Below, one piece after another: positions 29,695-38,561 of a stretch of DNA of 64,000 nt (its first letter is position 1; each line of letters begins with the position of its first letter). The position numbers and the translations under genes are program-made. The DNA is from Paenibacillus xylanivorans (lineage in GTDB: Bacteria; Bacillota; Bacilli; Paenibacillales; Paenibacillaceae). Location: contig NZ_LITU01000065.1 of NCBI RefSeq assembly GCF_001280595.1, positions 190,366 through 254,365 on the forward strand, given 5' to 3'. The notes beneath the pieces are model-generated. The model was not told the origin of the DNA. It saw nothing but the letters and a program-made list of their open reading frames with translations, and did no database searches.

Positions 29695-30450
29695 ATGTCT
29701 GAACAAAATGGAAAAGTAATTATTATTACGGGCGGAGCGAGTGGTATTGGTAAAGAAACAGCGCTTCAACTTTCGGATCTGGGTGCAACGATTGTCATAG
29801 CAGACTATAACGAAGAGGGTGCCAAAAAGCTTGCATCTGAGATTGAAGCAGGTGGCGGCACAGCCGGAGCATACAAAGTGGACGTGTCCAAAGGGGATGA
29901 GATCAAAGTCCTGATCGACTGGACCGTAGAGAAATACGGAACATTGAACGGCATTTTCAACAACGCGGGCATTGGACTTGTGAAGCCATTTCTGGAGATG
30001 GACCCGGAATCTTATCACAAAGTAATCGATGTTGACCAGCACAGTGTGTATTACGGCATGTATTATGGCGCGAAGAAAATGGTTGAATTGAATGTACAAG
30101 GGACCATTGTAAATACAGCTTCGATCTATGGCAGCATTGCTGCTGTGGGAAGCTTTAACTACAATGCAGCCAAGGCAGCTGTCGTGATGATGTCCAAATC
30201 CGGTGCCCTGGAACTTGCCGAGCATGGCATTCGTGTGGTTGGTGTAGCGCCAGGCTTTATTGAAACACCGATTCTGGGAGATGACAGAGCGATGAAGGAT
30301 GCACTTGCCACCCAACATATGCGTGGAGAGCTCATTCAGCCGGAGAAAGTTGCGAGTGTTGTAACCTTCCTGTTCAGTGACGCTGCCAGTGCAGTGAATG
30401 GTACAACGGTTGCAGTAGATGACGGATTCCTTAGCTTCAAAACAAAATAA
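29695..30450 (+). CDS. Short-chain dehydrogenase/reductase
   Basis: A 251-residue NAD(P)-dependent oxidoreductase with the classical SDR set: TGGASGIG (12-19), DVSKGD, NNAG, Ser143, and Y156-x-x-x-K160 (YNAAK). The C-terminal VNGTTVAVDDGF is typical. An Asp in ADYNE after the second strand suggests NAD rather than NADP. The ATG at 29695 follows AAAGGAG by about 10 bases. Substrate unknown; no operon partner. Confidence 0.9.
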   Translation: MSEQNGKVIIITGGASGIGKETALQLSDLGATIVIADYNEEGAKKLASEIEAGGGTAGAYKVDVSKGDEIKVLIDWTVEKYGTLNGIFNNAGIGLVKPFLEMDPESYHKVIDVDQHSVYYGMYYGAKKMVELNVQGTIVNTASIYGSIAAVGSFNYNAAKAAVVMMSKSGALELAEHGIRVVGVAPGFIETPILGDDRAMKDALATQHMRGELIQPEKVASVVTFLFSDAASAVNGTTVAVDDGFLSFKTK

Positions 30451-30490
30451 GATTTGAGCTGTAAGCCAGTCCAGTCTGTCTCCGAAAAAT

Positions 30491-30541
30491 ACAAAAAAAA
30501 CGGTGCGGAACGAATAAATCGTTCTGCACCGTTTTTTTTTG
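30491..30541. terminator. Bidirectional intrinsic terminator
   Basis: cggtgcggaacga (30501-30513) pairs with tcgttctgcaccg (30519-30531), with A8 before and T9 after. Confidence 0.9.
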
Positions 30542-30639
30542 TATCCAATATAAGAAGTGTATTTATTATGAAAATAATTCTATATAGTCATCCCGGTAGT
30601 TCAGAGATCATGATACAATAAGCAGGCATGCGTCTTTTA

Positions 30640-30810
30640 TCATTTTGTGGTGTCATAGACAATACGCACACCGAGAGAGCCATAGCTCTCTTCTTTGTAG
30701 TGACATTGGGAGCATGTTTTTGTAGCACATAAAGCATCACTATGAACTTGTAATTTTTCGTTGCATAGCGGGCATTTATTTTCAAAAAGAGTCTTCAACA
30801 CGTTAAACAT
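30640..30810 (-). CDS. Small zinc-ribbon protein, 56 residues
   Basis: Read on the minus strand from the ATG at 30808-30810 to a TGA at 30640-30642. Two CxxC knuckles are spaced as in zinc ribbons: CPLC (13-16) and CSQC (33-36). The rest is short and polar (MFNVLKTLFENK at the start, VRIVYDTTK at the end). The Shine-Dalgarno is weak. I found it by translating the gap between the SDR and the permease. The paired Cys and good codons make it believable; the role (nucleic acid or protein contact) is unknown. Confidence 0.7.
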   Translation of the reverse strand: MFNVLKTLFENKCPLCNEKLQVHSDALCATKTCSQCHYKEESYGSLGVRIVYDTTK

Positions 30811-30923
30811 GCTTAATCACTCATTTCGGATTAATTTACTTGGTTTTAATTATAGCCGATTATTTTAACTGCGTATACTGTTTTTTGCATTATTTTTACA
30901 CCGCAAGAAAGGAAGAAAAACCG

Positions 30924-31721
30924 ATGGATACTCTGCTTTTTATCATCATGTTTATACTGGGTCTGGTCGGTTCCTTCTTCTCCGGTTTGTTGGGTATTGG
31001 TGGAGCCATAATTAATTATCCGCTGTTATTGTATGTACCTTCTCTTATGGGGCTGGAGCCGTTCTCGGCACACGAGGTTTCGTCTATCAGCATGTTTCAG
31101 GTGTTTTTTGCCTCACTCGCTGGTGTGATCGCCTACATTAGGAGAACAAGGAATGGAAAAAAGAGCGACGTTCTCATTCATAAAGGCCTGGTGGCTTACA
31201 TGGGCTCCAGTATTCTTGTTGGGAGTCTGATCGGTGGCTTCATATCCAGTCATCTGAATGGAGAAGTCATCAATCTGATCTATGGCATTCTGGCCATTAT
31301 CGCGATTGTGCTCATGCTGATTCCTGGTAAGGGAACGGAAGGCTCGGGTGGACAATTGGTGTTTAACACCTATGTTGCGGCCGGAGCGGCTCTTGCTGTG
31401 GGGATCGTCTCGGGAATTGTCGGTGCGGGCGGTGCTTTTATATTAATTCCAATCATGCTTACTGTGCTTAAGATCCCTACCCGGACGACTATTGCTTCTT
31501 CGCTGGCGATTGTGTTCATCTCTGCAATCGGTGGAGTACTGGGGAAGATTCTGGGCGGAGACATCCCACTGGAGCCCATCATTTATACGGTTATCGGGAG
31601 TTTGCTTGGAGCTTCTCTCGGTTCCAAAGTCAGTTCGATGATTAATGTGAGACTGCTTCGGTACGGACTGATGGTTCTTATCGCCATTACAGCAGTGAAG
31701 GTATGGTCTTCCATTTTGTGA
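30924..31721 (+). CDS. TauE/SafE-family sulfite/anion exporter
   Basis: Membrane permease of 265 residues with about eight hydrophobic helices in two repeats; the repeat motif G(L/I)(L/V)G(I/A)GGA appears twice (SGLLGIGGAII and SGIVGAGGAFI). Family members move sulfite, sulfoacetate and related anions, usually outward. The ATG at 30924 is 8 bases after AAGGAAG; the frame is open to 30840 but without a binding site. Single gene. Confidence 0.88.
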   Translation: MDTLLFIIMFILGLVGSFFSGLLGIGGAIINYPLLLYVPSLMGLEPFSAHEVSSISMFQVFFASLAGVIAYIRRTRNGKKSDVLIHKGLVAYMGSSILVGSLIGGFISSHLNGEVINLIYGILAIIAIVLMLIPGKGTEGSGGQLVFNTYVAAGAALAVGIVSGIVGAGGAFILIPIMLTVLKIPTRTTIASSLAIVFISAIGGVLGKILGGDIPLEPIIYTVIGSLLGASLGSKVSSMINVRLLRYGLMVLIAITAVKVWSSIL

Positions 31722-31799
31722 AAACACATAGGATTGAAGCGTCCATGACGATTTCGTAACCAAACGGATGGAATGCCGTATAAAGGTTATGAACATGAG

Positions 31800-31836
31800 C
31801 TGGCGAATTTGTTGTTGCATGAATTCACCAGTTTTC
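31800..31836 (+). terminator. Intrinsic terminator after the TauE/SafE gene
   Basis: ctggcgaatt and aattcaccag pair (one G-T) around about 12 bases, followed by TTTT. Same strand as the upstream gene. Confidence 0.6.
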
Positions 31837-31908
31837 GTCCATGGAGCACCCTCAAACTCCTTTCATGGATACATGTTTAACATTATGAGAAGTTGAGGTA
31901 TCCACCCT

Positions 31909-34293
31909 ATGAATAACGTACTCACAGATCAGGCTGATACAGGATATCGGTTGGCTGAGCAGAAGGCCGCTCAGTATTTTACTTCTCTTCATGAACAACT
32001 TCTGGATAATACGTATACCATTGTGCTTACGCAAGATATTCACTTATGGCAGAAAAAACATATTCAACCTTTTTCATGGTTATCTTTTTTATCCCCACGT
32101 CAAAGAAAACCGGAATCCCGGGATGCTCATAGATATATCCATTGGCTGAATGTTACAGGCAAACTGGATGATTACCTGGATCGCAGTATTTCGTACATTT
32201 ATATGCGTGATCTGGGGAAAGCGCTGGATTCTTCAGAGACACAGAAGCGCATTCAGCGCGTCGTTCAGGATACCAAAGCATACTTTATGCGTTCGAACAC
32301 GACCCATAGCAAGGAACAACCGGATTATATCAGTCTGGCTGCCTTATATCGGTGGGCTCAGAAGGAGAATGTGGAAACGGCAGTCATTTGGGTGATTAAC
32401 AAATTAAAACATGTCGCTTCCAATATCCCCAAAGAACTGGACGCAGAACAGGCGCAGCGCAAGCTGCTCAAGATTATCCTCGGCGTGGTTCTGCATGTGA
32501 ACGATGATATGAATGATGAGACTCCCCAGGCAGAACGTTCCGAGAGGCTGGACGCTGCAATTCGGCTTGGTTATTCTTACGGACTGACCTATCCGTTTAT
32601 TGATGACCTGCTTGATTCGCAGGCGTTGACTGCACAAGAGAAGGAACAGTATTCTCTCTTGATTCGGAATGCGCTTCTCACCGGGATCGTGCCGGATATC
32701 GGCGAATGGAAGGGAGCCAACCTCAAAGTCATTCAATATGTTCATGCCGAGCTGCGGGAGGCGTTCGAGTATATCAAGAACTACCAGCGCCCTGAAACGC
32801 AGCGTACGTTCTTCGAGCAATCCTATGTATTCTTTCAGTCCCAGGAAATAGACCGGGCCAAGAAACTGTCGAACGCGAATTATTCCAATGAAGAACTCTA
32901 TATCCCGATTATTATTAAATCCTCATCTTCAAGACTCATTGTTCGTTCCGTACTCAGTGCATCGGCGGATGAAGGTTTTGATCTGCGGACGTTCTACTAT
33001 GGCATATATAATCAGCTCGCGGACGATTTCGCTGATATGTTTGACGATATGGAGGAGGGAGCAGTGACTCCGTATACTTACTATCTGAAGTATCGTGACC
33101 TGCGGCCGGATCTGATCAATCCGTATGAACTATACTGGGCGGTTATCTCTTATCTGATTCATGAGGTGTACCATTCGGATGCGAAGACCCGTGAGGTCAT
33201 ACTGGATCGAGCTATTAATGGACTTAAGCGTTGTAAAGAGCGTTTGGGTCAAGAACAATACAATGAAGTGATGAACACCTTTGCCTCAGGACAACCGGAA
33301 TTCAATCGCCTAATTCAGCAAATGGTGCGAAAAGCCGATGATGTGGATTTCCTGGATAAGTTGCTGCGGGATCAGGTCATCATGCAACTGCAGAATGACA
33401 AGCAGGAAAAACAGGATTTTCTGGATACCATTCGCACGGTTCGTGAACAGATCAATATTGAATTACAGATATCCAAGCCGGGCGGACTTCCAGAGATGAA
33501 AGGCATACTTATTGATGCAGCGAATTACAGTCTGCAAGGAGATGGGAAGCGGCTAAGGCCGATCCTAACCTGGGTGATGGGTGTGCGTGAATATGGTCTG
33601 CATGAATCATCTATCATCCCTCTTCTGAGATCACTGGAATACATGCATACGGCTTCGCTGATCTTTGATGATCTGCCGACCCAGGATAATGCTTCGACCC
33701 GGCGAGGTCGTTCCACCTTGCATCAGGTGCACAACAGCGCAACAGCAGAATTGACAGGTTTATTTCTCATCCAAAAAGCCATTGGCGAGCAATCCTCCCT
33801 CAATCAGTTTGATGCCGCAACCGTGCTTACCCTGATTCAATATTCGGCTGAGAAAGCAGAAGATATGTGTATGGGACAGGCGATGGATCTGAATGCCAAA
33901 GGAAAAACGCTGACCCTAGAACAATTGAACATGATCTGTTTCTACAAAACAGGCATTGCTTTCGAGGCTGCACTTGTGATGCCAGCCATTCTGGCTCAGG
34001 TGAAGGGCGTGGAGATTGCCTCCTTAAAGAAGTTTGCGTATCATGCGGGTATCGCTTTTCAAATTAAGGATGACCTGCTGGACCTGGAAGGGGATCATAG
34101 GGTACTCGGTAAGCCGGCAGGTCAGGATGTGCGGAACAATAGCTCAACCTTTGTATCCATTCTGGGTGAAGATGGCGCGAAGAAAGAGATGTGGGAGCAC
34201 TACTGTCTCGCAACCGATGCGCTGAACGAAATGCCAAAGCCGATTTCTTTTCTGAGGCATCTGTTGGATTACATCATTGGACGGGAGCGGTGA
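31909..34293 (+). CDS. Two-domain isoprenoid synthase: N-terminal class I-like domain plus C-terminal polyprenyl diphosphate synthase
   Basis: The C-terminal 280 residues are a recognisable trans-prenyltransferase: GKRLRP (546-551), first Asp-rich motif DDLPTQD (587-593) with RRG (598-600), and second motif KDDLLD (720-725). It should condense IPP with allylic diphosphates. The small Ala at 582, five residues before the first motif, suggests a product longer than FPP. The N-terminal 490 residues have no obvious relative that I can name, but are all-helical in character and carry two Asp-rich motifs of their own: DDLLD (232-236) and ADDFADMFDD (371-380) about 140 residues later, the spacing and context of a class I isoprenoid synthase or squalene/phytoene-synthase-like fold. 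It could make and then use a polyprenyl diphosphate. No terpene-pathway neighbours are present. The start ATG follows GAGGTATCCACC. Confidence 0.82.
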   Translation: MNNVLTDQADTGYRLAEQKAAQYFTSLHEQLLDNTYTIVLTQDIHLWQKKHIQPFSWLSFLSPRQRKPESRDAHRYIHWLNVTGKLDDYLDRSISYIYMRDLGKALDSSETQKRIQRVVQDTKAYFMRSNTTHSKEQPDYISLAALYRWAQKENVETAVIWVINKLKHVASNIPKELDAEQAQRKLLKIILGVVLHVNDDMNDETPQAERSERLDAAIRLGYSYGLTYPFIDDLLDSQALTAQEKEQYSLLIRNALLTGIVPDIGEWKGANLKVIQYVHAELREAFEYIKNYQRPETQRTFFEQSYVFFQSQEIDRAKKLSNANYSNEELYIPIIIKSSSSRLIVRSVLSASADEGFDLRTFYYGIYNQLADDFADMFDDMEEGAVTPYTYYLKYRDLRPDLINPYELYWAVISYLIHEVYHSDAKTREVILDRAINGLKRCKERLGQEQYNEVMNTFASGQPEFNRLIQQMVRKADDVDFLDKLLRDQVIMQLQNDKQEKQDFLDTIRTVREQINIELQISKPGGLPEMKGILIDAANYSLQGDGKRLRPILTWVMGVREYGLHESSIIPLLRSLEYMHTASLIFDDLPTQDNASTRRGRSTLHQVHNSATAELTGLFLIQKAIGEQSSLNQFDAATVLTLIQYSAEKAEDMCMGQAMDLNAKGKTLTLEQLNMICFYKTGIAFEAALVMPAILAQVKGVEIASLKKFAYHAGIAFQIKDDLLDLEGDHRVLGKPAGQDVRNNSSTFVSILGEDGAKKEMWEHYCLATDALNEMPKPISFLRHLLDYIIGRER

Positions 34294-34350
34294 CATTTTT
34301 TTCTGACCAATCCATGCTTCACATGGGTTATAATAAATTAAACGACAATT

Positions 34351-34386
34351 GCCTGGATTCGATACTTATAGAATCCAGGTCTTGTT
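34351..34386 (+). terminator. Intrinsic terminator after the isoprenoid synthase
   Basis: cctggattc (34352-34360) and gaatccagg (34371-34379) pair around a 10-base loop, then tcttgtttt. Confidence 0.75.
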
Positions 34387-34504
34387 TTGCCTCAATGACA
34401 TAAATCTTTAGAAAATGAGAAGTTTCAACAATTGAAATACGGGGTATTAAGCAATTATTGTGTTTTAATAACTTGGAGTTTATACAATAAAAGGAGAGCT
34501 TAAG

Positions 34505-37141
34505 ATGCAGGTTCAAAAGGTCGATCATCACGAATTGTTTGAACAGATTTATAATCAAGCACCTATTGGGATTGCACTCCTTGCTCCGACAGGACATTGG
34601 ATGAAAGTGAATCCTGCTTTTTGCTGTATGCTAGGTTATACAACTGAAGAATTAATGCTTCTCAATTACCAGGACCTTACTCATCCCGATGATTGTGCAC
34701 TAGATTCGATCTATGAGCGCGACCTGTTTGAAGGTAAATCGAGGGAGCTTAAATACGAAAAGCGTTACATCCAAAAAAATGGTGACGTGTTATGGGTTGC
34801 GTTACATATATCATTGGCTCGGGACGAAATAACGGATGAGCCTCTTTATTTTATTTGCCACGCTGTGGATATTTCGGATCGTAAAACATCCGAACAAAAG
34901 CTTCTTCACAGTGAAGAGATGTTCAAGCTCATTTCAGACAACGCACAGGAAATCATATATATCGCCACCTTTGATGGTATTTGTCGCTACTGTTCTCCCT
35001 CAATCAACACGCTGCTCGGTTATTCGTTAGAAGAAGTGGTTGGGAAAAACAATAACGCGTATTTCCATCAACAAGATATGGAACGTATCTCGAAGATGGA
35101 CTTGAACACAGGTAATCTGTTAAACATAAGGGTTCGCCATAAAGATGGGCACTATCTTTGGTTTGAAACCACATATAAGGTTATCGGAGACTCCAAGCAT
35201 GAACAACAAATTCTTGCGGTTGGTCGAGATATAACGGAGAGAAAGAAACATGAGGAAATTAGTGCGGAAGCTGAACGCATAGCCATGATCGGTAGTTGGG
35301 AATGGGACATGGTCAATGACCATATTTCAATGTCCGATCAGATATTTGAGATTTTTGAAATAGACAACAATAAGCCTTATAAGGCGAGCGATATCTTTAC
35401 ATTCATGGAGCCGTCAGAGGAGCAGCGGTTGAAGGAATGTATTGAATGGGTGAAAAAAGGAGAACCGCTTGATTTTGAATATCGGCATCTGGGTACTGGC
35501 GGCAATGAAAAGTATCTTCATCTGCGAGGGTTAATCACCTATGATGAATATCATCAACCGATACAGTTAAACGGAACATTGCAGGATATCACCCAACGTA
35601 AACTTGTCGAATTCAAGCTTCAGGAATCGGTGGAACGCTATACTTCACTCAAAAAATATAATCATGATGCCATCATTTCTTTTGACATGAACGGCGATAT
35701 TATAAATGCTAATCCGGTAGCCGTGAAGATAACAGGATGCCCGGTTACGGAAATGATCGGAACAAGCATATGCAAATTTATCGGATCGTTTAATCTCGGA
35801 CTTATCCTCAATAGCCACTATGAGATGGCTGAAAAAGAGATCAACGCCATTCAGCACACAGATGGTTATGAGACAGAAGTGTTGGCAACCCTTGCTCCTA
35901 TCATTATTAATGAAAAAAACGTAGGCTTCTACCTGATTGCGAAGGATATTACAGAACAGAAAAAGCTTCTTGTAGCCAAAGAAACGGCCGAACGAATGAA
36001 TAAGGCAAAAAGTGAGTTTTTGGCGATGATGAGCCATGAAATCCGTACACCCATGAACGGAGTGATCGGGATGACGGATTTGCTTCTGGATACGCCTGGA
36101 CTTAGCGGAGAACAAAAGGAATACATTGAAATCATCCAAAGGAGCGGAGATTCGTTGCTTGCGATTATCAATGATATCCTGGACTTTTCCAAGATAGAGT
36201 CCGGTAAAACCGATCTGATGGATGAGCCCTTTGATCTCAGGGGAATCGTGACCGAGACGGTTGATATCGTAACGCCAATGATTCGGGAGAAACAGCTGGA
36301 TCTTCGTCTAGACCTGGATGACGCGATCCCTATTCCCGTATTTGGGGATGCTTACCGTCTAAAACAGGTCCTCACCAACATCATTGGGAATGCTGTGAAG
36401 TTCACCTTAGAAGGCAGTGTTGAAATTGAGGTGAAAGTGATCGGACAAAAACATAATGATGTTCAATTTCAATTCAAAGTGAAGGATACGGGGATTGGAA
36501 TCCCAGCGGAGAAGAGAGAGCATTTATTTGAAGCCTTCTACCAATTGGAGAACTTCATGACTCGCAAGCCTCAAGGTACTGGCCTTGGACTGGCTATCAG
36601 CAAGAAGCTTATAGAGCTCATGGAGGGAGATATCTGGATTGAAGAATCCAATGATCCAGGGACCACATTTGTATTTACAGTTTCGTTTAAAACCAGTAAC
36701 ATCGAGGAAATCAACAGTTACGATCTTCAACAGAAAAAGAATAAGACGGATCTATTGCGAATTTTAATCGCGGAAGACAATGAAGTGAACCAACTTGTTC
36801 TGCGCCGAATGATTGAGAAGAAAGGACATCTTGTGGATTATGTGGTGAACGGTGTAGAAGCTGTGGAAGCTGTCAAACGAAGTGCGTACGATATTGTGTT
36901 TATGGATGTACACATGCCTCGACTGAACGGATTCGAAGCGACCAAAGCCATTAAAGAATCATTGCAACCGGGCGCATGCCCTTACATTGTTGCGGTTACT
37001 GCGAACGCGGTTAGAGGGGATATGGACAAATGTCTAAAGGCTGGAATGGATGCGTATGTAAGCAAACCAATTAAAAGTGAATCCATTATGCAAGTGATGG
37101 AGGAGTTTTACAAAACAAAGAAACAAAAGAATCGTTTGTGA
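34505..37141 (+). CDS. Hybrid sensor histidine kinase with four PAS domains and a receiver
   Basis: An 878-residue soluble sensor: no membrane helix is apparent. Four PAS/PAC units (about 12-130, 138-250, 258-370 and 376-490) precede HisKA with His511 in MMSHEIRTPMNG, HATPase_c (N box NIIGNAVKF, G1 KDTGIGIP, G2 GTGLGLAIS) and a C-terminal receiver with phospho-acceptor Asp801 in VFMDVHMPR. The layout suggests an internal phosphorelay needing a separate Hpt protein. No output regulator is adjacent. The signal is unknown; intracellular redox, light or ligand sensing by PAS is possible. AAGGAGAG precedes the ATG. Confidence 0.9.
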   Translation: MQVQKVDHHELFEQIYNQAPIGIALLAPTGHWMKVNPAFCCMLGYTTEELMLLNYQDLTHPDDCALDSIYERDLFEGKSRELKYEKRYIQKNGDVLWVALHISLARDEITDEPLYFICHAVDISDRKTSEQKLLHSEEMFKLISDNAQEIIYIATFDGICRYCSPSINTLLGYSLEEVVGKNNNAYFHQQDMERISKMDLNTGNLLNIRVRHKDGHYLWFETTYKVIGDSKHEQQILAVGRDITERKKHEEISAEAERIAMIGSWEWDMVNDHISMSDQIFEIFEIDNNKPYKASDIFTFMEPSEEQRLKECIEWVKKGEPLDFEYRHLGTGGNEKYLHLRGLITYDEYHQPIQLNGTLQDITQRKLVEFKLQESVERYTSLKKYNHDAIISFDMNGDIINANPVAVKITGCPVTEMIGTSICKFIGSFNLGLILNSHYEMAEKEINAIQHTDGYETEVLATLAPIIINEKNVGFYLIAKDITEQKKLLVAKETAERMNKAKSEFLAMMSHEIRTPMNGVIGMTDLLLDTPGLSGEQKEYIEIIQRSGDSLLAIINDILDFSKIESGKTDLMDEPFDLRGIVTETVDIVTPMIREKQLDLRLDLDDAIPIPVFGDAYRLKQVLTNIIGNAVKFTLEGSVEIEVKVIGQKHNDVQFQFKVKDTGIGIPAEKREHLFEAFYQLENFMTRKPQGTGLGLAISKKLIELMEGDIWIEESNDPGTTFVFTVSFKTSNIEEINSYDLQQKKNKTDLLRILIAEDNEVNQLVLRRMIEKKGHLVDYVVNGVEAVEAVKRSAYDIVFMDVHMPRLNGFEATKAIKESLQPGACPYIVAVTANAVRGDMDKCLKAGMDAYVSKPIKSESIMQVMEEFYKTKKQKNRL

Positions 37142-37250
37142 TTTGCAAACGAACATGACAATGGAGAATATATAGTATGTACCATTACAGACATACCCAT
37201 GGTTTAAGATTTCTTTATGTGTATGAACGGATTACCTTTTGTTTGGCAAA

Positions 37251-37292
37251 AGAGCCGTTGACTTATCCTTGTGATAAGTCAACGGCTCTTTA
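37251..37292 (+). terminator. Intrinsic terminator after the hybrid kinase
   Basis: agagccgttgacttatc and gataagtcaacggctct (37251-37267 and 37273-37289) pair perfectly around cttgt and are followed by TT only. It may act in both directions. Confidence 0.75.
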
Positions 37293-37336
37293 ACGTTAGA
37301 CGGAAATCGGAGTGGATAGAAAGCGCTGAATAAAAG

Positions 37337-37368
37337 TTGACAAATATATAGTTAGGCGCCATACTATA
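37337..37368 (+). promoter_or_regulatory. Promoter and palindromic operator of the marR-like gene (site 1)
   Basis: TTGACA at 37337-37342, with a -10 candidate CATACT at 37360. Over it lies TATAGTTAGG-CG-CCATACTATA (37347-37368 including the centre), an imperfect palindrome. A near copy stands at 37985-38006. Confidence 0.7.
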
Positions 37369-37371
37369 TCT

Positions 37372-37929
37372 ATGACCAACCATAATAAAGAAACAAATGA
37401 CATGTATCTCATCCCCTCGTTAGTACAAACGAAGCGACAGGTTGATCGCTATCAATTAGATGTTGATGCACAAGCCGTGCTTGTCGCATCCAGGCTGATG
37501 GTAGCGGGAGCCAAGCTTGGGCATGCTGCGGAAATTCACTTCTCCAGATTTGGTTTATCGACAGGTCGTTATCGTCTGTTAGCAGATCTAGAGGATAACG
37601 ATGGCGAAGAGCTGCCCTCGCAACTCGCGGAAAATCTGGGCGTTACTCGTGCAACCGTAACTGGTCTAATAGAGATTCTCGAACGCGACGGACTGGTCGC
37701 TCGTCGGACGAGTTCCGTCGATGGCCGTCAGAAGTCAGTCATCTTGACAGCCAAAGGCGCCAAAAAGCTGACGGATATGGCTTCGGAGCATTTTGCCAGA
37801 TTGGAAGCGATGGTCGGCTTGCTTACAATTGAGGAACGGAGTGTGTTTCTCGATCTGCTGGGGCGTGTAACCCAAGGCATCTCGGCACTTACAGATGAGT
37901 CAATTGACCTCTCTGAACCCAAATCCTAG
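37372..37929 (+). CDS. MarR-family transcriptional regulator
   Basis: A 185-residue winged-helix regulator; recognition region LPSQLAENLGVTRATVTGLIEILERDGLV and wing SSVDGRQKSVI. The ATG at 37372 lies only a few bases after the predicted -10, so either the message is leaderless or translation starts at the ATG 37402, which has a weak AAAGAAA upstream. Matching operators before this gene and before the next unit suggest autorepression and control of the membrane protein/NmrA pair. A short hairpin (gggcta/tagccc, about 37953-37971) before TTTT lies after it. Confidence 0.88.
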   Translation: MTNHNKETNDMYLIPSLVQTKRQVDRYQLDVDAQAVLVASRLMVAGAKLGHAAEIHFSRFGLSTGRYRLLADLEDNDGEELPSQLAENLGVTRATVTGLIEILERDGLVARRTSSVDGRQKSVILTAKGAKKLTDMASEHFARLEAMVGLLTIEERSVFLDLLGRVTQGISALTDESIDLSEPKS

Positions 37930-37984
37930 GAGCATAGCAAGAAAGGTGAAACGGGCTAGATCAGCTAGCCCATTTTCATCACCA

Positions 37985-38006
37985 TATAGTTAGGCTCCTA
38001 ATTATA
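37985..38006. promoter_or_regulatory. Second copy of the MarR operator (site 2)
   Basis: TATAGTTAGG (37985-37994), CT, CCTAATTATA (37997-38006). The left arm is identical to site 1 and the palindrome is better matched. It lies 45 bases before the membrane protein gene. Confidence 0.7.
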
Positions 38007-38050
38007 TAGTGTAACAATAGGGTGTAGTTTCAAATAAAAGGAGTAGTGAT

Positions 38051-38530
38051 ATGTTTAACCAAAAAGACCCCATTCGATCAGAGGAAAGTTATGCTGTTCG
38101 ATCCGCACAGCCACGCCAAAAACCGTTTGTGTTATGGCGAGAATTAATCCCAGCTTACTTATCGCCTGCCATTATGGCAAGCATCGGGGGAATCGTTACC
38201 GCTGATAAAGTGCTTCAGTTACGAGCCCTAACAACGATTGGAGGGGCGTCCCTGCTGATGGCTCTATGGATTGGACTCTGGCTGCGTAAACGTGGGAGCC
38301 GTACACGCTGGATGGTGAAAACGCCTCGTGTGATCGTCGTGGGTTGCTTTGCACTTGCAGGCGCAATGCTTGGCCTTATGGCCTCGTGGGGGATTTCCAA
38401 CGTGCTGCATATCGTAAACCCGAGTCTTTCATGGACTTGGCTGGATTATATCGGGTTCGATTTTCCCCTGTCCGGTGCATTAGCCTGCACGATCATGACC
38501 TGGCGTTGGAGAGCTTCCTTTACAAAATAA
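38051..38530 (+). CDS. Hypothetical four-helix membrane protein
   Basis: A 159-residue protein with a polar N-terminus (1-30) and four hydrophobic segments (about 35-50, 60-78, 93-115 and 135-150). I do not recognise a family. AAAGGAG precedes the ATG by 7 bases. It shares a MarR-type operator with the regulator upstream and probably forms an operon with the NmrA-like gene 31 bases downstream. Confidence 0.75.
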   Translation: MFNQKDPIRSEESYAVRSAQPRQKPFVLWRELIPAYLSPAIMASIGGIVTADKVLQLRALTTIGGASLLMALWIGLWLRKRGSRTRWMVKTPRVIVVGCFALAGAMLGLMASWGISNVLHIVNPSLSWTWLDYIGFDFPLSGALACTIMTWRWRASFTK

Positions 38531-38561
38531 ATGAATTCACTTGAGAAGGAGATATGAAAAC

